Shown here: piece after piece, positions 60,596-64,000 of the stretch
Layout: each line of letters starts with the position of its first letter
Position numbering within the stretch: the first letter of the stretch is position 1
NCBI RefSeq assembly: GCF_014297365.1
Contig: NZ_JACOQD010000001.1
Coordinates: 1,054,001 to 1,118,000 of the forward strand
Reading direction: 5' to 3'
Origin: Winogradskyella echinorum
GTDB taxonomy: Bacteria > Bacteroidota > Bacteroidia > Flavobacteriales > Flavobacteriaceae
Length of the DNA: 64,000 nucleotides
Position numbers and translations under genes: made by a program
Notes under the pieces: model-generated
The model's input: only the letters and a program-made list of their open reading frames with translations
Databases searched by the model: none
Told to the model about the DNA's origin: nothing

Positions 60596-62074
60596 TTAAT
60601 TATCTTGACTAAAAGCGTCAATCATTTTGTATTTAGAATCGAGGTATTTTTTTGTAATGAGCGTCATTAATTTTTTGTGGAGTACAATTCCTGTAACGCC
60701 TAGAACGATTAATAATGCTACTGCTGCTTCAAAACCTACTAACCAATTTGTAAGTCCAAATAATGCCATAGGCAATACCATGAGCGGAATACCAATTAGC
60801 CATTGTACAGCGCCAGTACCTTGATAATTAAAGGCTGCTTTTTTATCTAAATCAATTTTTTTTCTGTTGAAAGAACCACCATATAAAATGACATGAGAGT
60901 TAACACCAATGTTATAAATAGCTGCTGCGAAATGTGCTATTAAAATTTTCCAGCCGAAATACACATAAGGAATCCCTAAAATAAATAATATGGCCACACT
61001 CATTATCATTAATATAAATTTAGAACGTAAATACTGCTCGTATTTAATGTTTTGACTCATCAACATTTTATAATACCCACTATCCCAAGCAGGAATGAAT
61101 TGCCCAAAATTGATTAGGAAAAACCCTGTTGAAAATACTCCTATAAATGCAAACATAAACTCCATGTCTCTATACATAGGTTGTGGGTAGAAGAATAAGC
61201 CATAAAGTAAACCAATAAGCAAAAGCATAGCCATAGATTTAGTTCGCTTATTTCTCCATATGAGTTTTAAATCTAGCTGCATAAAAGGTGCAATATCGCC
61301 AAAACGATTAGTCCAAGATAAATCTGCTGCTTTTACTTCAGTCACTTTAGATTTTAATGAACTATCTAAAAACAATTTTCCTTTTAGGATTTTATAATTA
61401 TAGATATAGCAGAGTAACAAAACGGCTATTGGTATTAGAATTAAAATTGGTTTGTTAGCTATACTCAAAAGACCATCACCAACAAGTGATCTCATCGGTA
61501 GTATATTAAAATAATCTAACCCATATAATACGCCAACTACTGCTATTACCGGTAAAAATGATAATTCTGTTTCTGCAGAAAACGCCTCAATAATAAAGTT
61601 TATAAAATTTATTATAAGAACAATCAATATCATTGTAAACATCCATGTCAATACCATAGAAGTATCATAACCATTAGATAATAGTGAAATACTAAAAGGT
61701 ATAATGGCAAACAGGGGTAAAAAATTGAAGAAAGATAAAGCAGACTTTCCTAGCACATAATTTACTACTGTAGAACGTTTAATTGGAAGTGTAAGCAAAG
61801 GCTTAACACTCATTACGGGTAGTTTCTGTAAAAAGAAACGCATTAAGAGATCTCCTATAATCCAATAGAAAATAAAGTTATTTACTACAGTAAATGGGTC
61901 TTGATCTGGAACCAAATTTCCTAATATCTTAAATAGAAAAGCCCCAAGAAAAAGAAACATACCAACAAAATAAAGAGCAAAAAACACCATTAGGATATTT
62001 ATTGCTATGCTTTTTTGCCAATAAGAAGAACGGAAATATTGCTTCCATTCTAGGTTAATGAAATGTTTTATCAT
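60596..62074 (-). CDS. DUF5687 ABC-2-type permease
   Basis: 492 residues with about 12 membrane helices and an N-terminal elbow helix (INLEWKQYFRSSYWQKS). A central soluble loop (~245-275, AADLSWTNRFGDIAPFMQLDLKLIWRNKR across its end) is characteristic of DUF5687. No ATPase domain; it depends on the following gene. Similar systems often occur next to PadR regulators; none is visible within the window. Confidence 0.88.
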   Translation of the reverse strand: MIKHFINLEWKQYFRSSYWQKSIAINILMVFFALYFVGMFLFLGAFLFKILGNLVPDQDPFTVVNNFIFYWIIGDLLMRFFLQKLPVMSVKPLLTLPIKRSTVVNYVLGKSALSFFNFLPLFAIIPFSISLLSNGYDTSMVLTWMFTMILIVLIINFINFIIEAFSAETELSFLPVIAVVGVLYGLDYFNILPMRSLVGDGLLSIANKPILILIPIAVLLLCYIYNYKILKGKLFLDSSLKSKVTEVKAADLSWTNRFGDIAPFMQLDLKLIWRNKRTKSMAMLLLIGLLYGLFFYPQPMYRDMEFMFAFIGVFSTGFFLINFGQFIPAWDSGYYKMLMSQNIKYEQYLRSKFILMIMSVAILFILGIPYVYFGWKILIAHFAAAIYNIGVNSHVILYGGSFNRKKIDLDKKAAFNYQGTGAVQWLIGIPLMVLPMALFGLTNWLVGFEAAVALLIVLGVTGIVLHKKLMTLITKKYLDSKYKMIDAFSQDN

Positions 62075-62136
62075 AATGTTATTTGGTTGGTTTGTATGTT
62101 GAGTTAGTATTGCTTTTCTGTAATTTGTTACAGATT

Positions 62137-62829
62137 CTAAATGAATTTATATTCTGGATGCTGTTTTGCTGCCTCAATTCTAAGTTTCGGTGAAACTATA
62201 TATATTGAAACATAAAGCGCTAATGCAAAGGAAATAATTAAAACCGAGCATATTAATTCTTGAAGGGTATTCCATTGTAATTTGCTGTCGAAAATAATAC
62301 TACAATACAATCCTATATTTAAAATAGAATTTAGACCACCTAATTGTAATGTTGCATTATCAAACAACCATTTTTTACCAGTTTGTTTTTTAATACGTTT
62401 CATTGATTTTATTCTAACTCTAAAATAATATAGTGGTATCGTAAATAGAATAATAAATGTTGGAATGATAATGACAAACCTGTTTTCAACATTATGAAGA
62501 GCGACATAATAAACCCAAATTAAAAACAGCGTCAATATAATTTTTGGTAACCTAAAAAAGTCCTTAAAATACTTCCACACTAATTTTCGGTAGCGCTTAT
62601 TAAGAGCTTTTGTTTTTTCTTCAATAACATCAGAAAAACCCATGATGCCAAATTTTTTAAATTCAGAATTTAAGGCAGAATCGAAAGTTGCATTAGGGTT
62701 ATGTTTTAAGTGTTCTTCTATACCGTTTGCTAAATGATCCACGAGTTCCGTTTGTACATCATACCATTCGACATAATGCTTTTGGGTGAAAGTGTAGAGT
62801 TGTTGTATTTGTAGTTGACTTAGTCTCAA
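62137..62829 (-). CDS. membrane protein with HAAS-like N-terminal motif (paralogue 1)
   Basis: 230 residues. The N-terminal ~75 residues are helical with ELVDHLANGIEEHL, a pattern shared with the next gene (ELLDHIVSAVEDKI) and reminiscent of the HAAS (DUF1700) signalling domain. Four or five membrane helices follow. No enzymatic motif. It overlaps the upstream paralogue by four bases (ATGA). Its position before an ABC exporter suggests a sensory or regulatory role (inference). Confidence 0.65.
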   Translation of the reverse strand: MRLSQLQIQQLYTFTQKHYVEWYDVQTELVDHLANGIEEHLKHNPNATFDSALNSEFKKFGIMGFSDVIEEKTKALNKRYRKLVWKYFKDFFRLPKIILTLFLIWVYYVALHNVENRFVIIIPTFIILFTIPLYYFRVRIKSMKRIKKQTGKKWLFDNATLQLGGLNSILNIGLYCSIIFDSKLQWNTLQELICSVLIISFALALYVSIYIVSPKLRIEAAKQHPEYKFI

Positions 62830-63545
62830 GATATTAATAATTTATAACGCGCTTTGACCGTATTCAACACTTCTTTATATAGATTAAAACTTGCTCTCGT
62901 TAAAGGGTAAACAAGTAAATAAAAACATATAATGTATCTATAATCAACTACACCATTAAAGGTAAATTCCTCTTTATAAAAATCTAATATTAACCCTTGA
63001 AAACATAAAAAGGAACTATTAAGTAAACCGACCATATTAGCATTTAATGAATGGCGAACTCCTTTTTTAAAAACATATTTAAACTTCAATAACTCTGGAA
63101 TAACCAATGCAACTAACGTAATTAAAAGCGCTGTTTTTGGTTTGTATTGATAAGAGGCAAGTACTAAAAGAATAAGTATAATATATTCTAGAAAAAAACT
63201 GACGCTCATCAAAGTGTCCTTTAAAATAATCCAATAACGTTTTCTATTTTTTCTTCCTATCTCCTTTTGTTTGTTTCGAGTAAATTTTTTAAAACCAATA
63301 TTACTTTGATATAAGCCTTTTGTTAAAACTTCCGTCTTAGAAACTCCAAATTCTATAAATTGATTTCCGAAACTTTTATGAATTTCTAATAACGCTTCGT
63401 TAAATGAAGTACCATCATTTGTTATTTTGTCTTCAACAGCAGATACAATGTGATCTAATAATTCTAGACGCACATCCCAAAACTTTACCTCGTTTTTAAT
63501 GAGGTAATCATCAATGAATTTTATTTCATCCTTGGTAAGTTTCAT
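62826..63545 (-). CDS. membrane protein with HAAS-like N-terminal motif (paralogue 2)
   Basis: 239 residues. N-terminal helical part (KDEIKFIDDYLIKNEVKFW then RLELLDHIVSAVEDKI), basic stretch KFTRNKQKEIGRKNRKRYW, then about four membrane helices. Same architecture as its downstream neighbour. Stop and start overlap on both sides (four bases and one base), so the row is translationally coupled. Confidence 0.65.
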   Translation of the reverse strand: MKLTKDEIKFIDDYLIKNEVKFWDVRLELLDHIVSAVEDKITNDGTSFNEALLEIHKSFGNQFIEFGVSKTEVLTKGLYQSNIGFKKFTRNKQKEIGRKNRKRYWIILKDTLMSVSFFLEYIILILLVLASYQYKPKTALLITLVALVIPELLKFKYVFKKGVRHSLNANMVGLLNSSFLCFQGLILDFYKEEFTFNGVVDYRYIICFYLLVYPLTRASFNLYKEVLNTVKARYKLLIS

Positions 63546-64000
63546 TAACTAAGTTTATTAAACTTTAAATCATATTCCTTTTTATATGCATAAGCCGTAA
63601 ATAGCAATGTGACAAAAAGCGTTATGAATAATGAAGAAATTAAAATAGTTATAACTACAGATTCGTTAAAAAAGCTAGAATTTCTAATTCCAAATTTTAT
63701 TAAGAAATCTGTAATGTAGTATGTTGCTAAAAAATAAAAAGGAATCCGTTCTATAGCAGAATAGCGCCTATTTTTCTTTTTTATGTATATAAAATATAGA
63801 ACAACAATTGCTATAAAAACGAATAAAGGTATATGTTTAATTACATTTACAAACTCAAAATATGTATTCAATAGAAAGATAATCGTAAACGCCAAAACCA
63901 AGGTTAACAATCCTGTTTTTGAAAACATGTTTATTATCCATTTGCGTCCAATAGCTTTATCAACTGCAGAAGTAAATTTTCTGTTTTGAGCTAACAAAAT
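63545..64000 (-). CDS. membrane protein, third paralogue (N-terminus beyond the window)
   Basis: The frame is open to the window edge, so the apparent TTG start at 63997 is probably not real and the N-terminal domain lies outside. The visible ~150 residues hold a basic stretch (VDKAIGRKWIINMF) followed by four membrane helices, the same order as in the two downstream paralogues. One-base overlap with the next gene. Confidence 0.55.
   Translation of the reverse strand: MLLAQNRKFTSAVDKAIGRKWIINMFSKTGLLTLVLAFTIIFLLNTYFEFVNVIKHIPLFVFIAIVVLYFIYIKKKNRRYSAIERIPFYFLATYYITDFLIKFGIRNSSFFNESVVITILISSLFITLFVTLLFTAYAYKKEYDLKFNKLS

Noticed and set aside
1-64000. tRNA, rRNA, CRISPR, prophage or IS elements
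   Set aside because: No cloverleaf-like gene, rRNA segment, regularly spaced repeat array, integrase or transposase was recognised by reading; short tRNAs could be missed without a covariance search (tRNAscan-SE would settle it).

Overview
The window is AT-rich DNA from a member of the Bacteroidetes, almost certainly a (probably marine) Flavobacteriaceae. The evidence is T9SS cargo proteins with C-terminal sorting domains, the T9SS/gliding lipoproteins SprE/PorW and GldH, a SusD-family lipoprotein, TAnnTTTG promoter elements, an atp operon lacking beta and epsilon genes, and DUF4292, DUF5687 and DUF6168-type proteins. The genus cannot be fixed from the sequence. I see no rRNA, tRNA, CRISPR array, prophage or insertion sequence.

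Layout. 1-10 kb: an AraC-type regulator diverges from a heme biosynthesis cluster (hemA, a hemC-hemD fusion, hemE, EI24 membrane protein, GNAT acetyltransferase, hemF, hemB) followed by a serine hydrolase. 10-17 kb: a large MG2/plug-like secreted protein, a CNNM/CBS membrane protein, Ogt, a second serine hydrolase, a small membrane protein and a PolB-like 3'-5' exonuclease. 17-29 kb: a T9SS-exported M43 metalloprotease, a double-ATPase peptide ABC protein, scoAB, then pbp1A-gldH-ricT and an M23 T9SS cargo protein. 29-37 kb: a radical SAM protein, trhO, an orphan SusD lipoprotein, recA, and an ECF sigma factor followed by a predicted dual-membrane-spanning anti-sigma factor. 37-50 kb: plsC, trpS, dprA, an HU-like/SPOR protein, a thioesterase, then an envelope cluster (EnvC-like protein, DUF4292 lipoprotein, TPR protein, monooxygenase, nucleotidyltransferase, dut, flippase) and two tandem paralogous lipoproteins. 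50-60 kb: atpBEFHAG with its accessory genes (DUF6168, AtpZ, bactofilin) and sprE. 60-64 kb: an ABC exporter with its DUF5687 permease and a row of paralogous membrane proteins, the last cut by the window edge.

The most interesting signal is at 31-36 kb. The sigma factor's own upstream region carries the motif GCAACC-N15-CATCT. The same motif, with the same spacing and a similar spacer, occurs twice more on the minus strand: once upstream of the orphan susD and once upstream of a gene-poor stretch that ends in a strong hairpin terminator. Together with the predicted trans-envelope anti-sigma protein (N-terminal anti-sigma part, one membrane helix, about 215-residue linker, C-terminal beta-barrel), this reads as a compact envelope-sensing sigma regulon.

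A second theme is several families of short paired inverted hairpins (REPIN-like) in intergenic spaces. Some abut the start codons of hemE, trpS and scoB.
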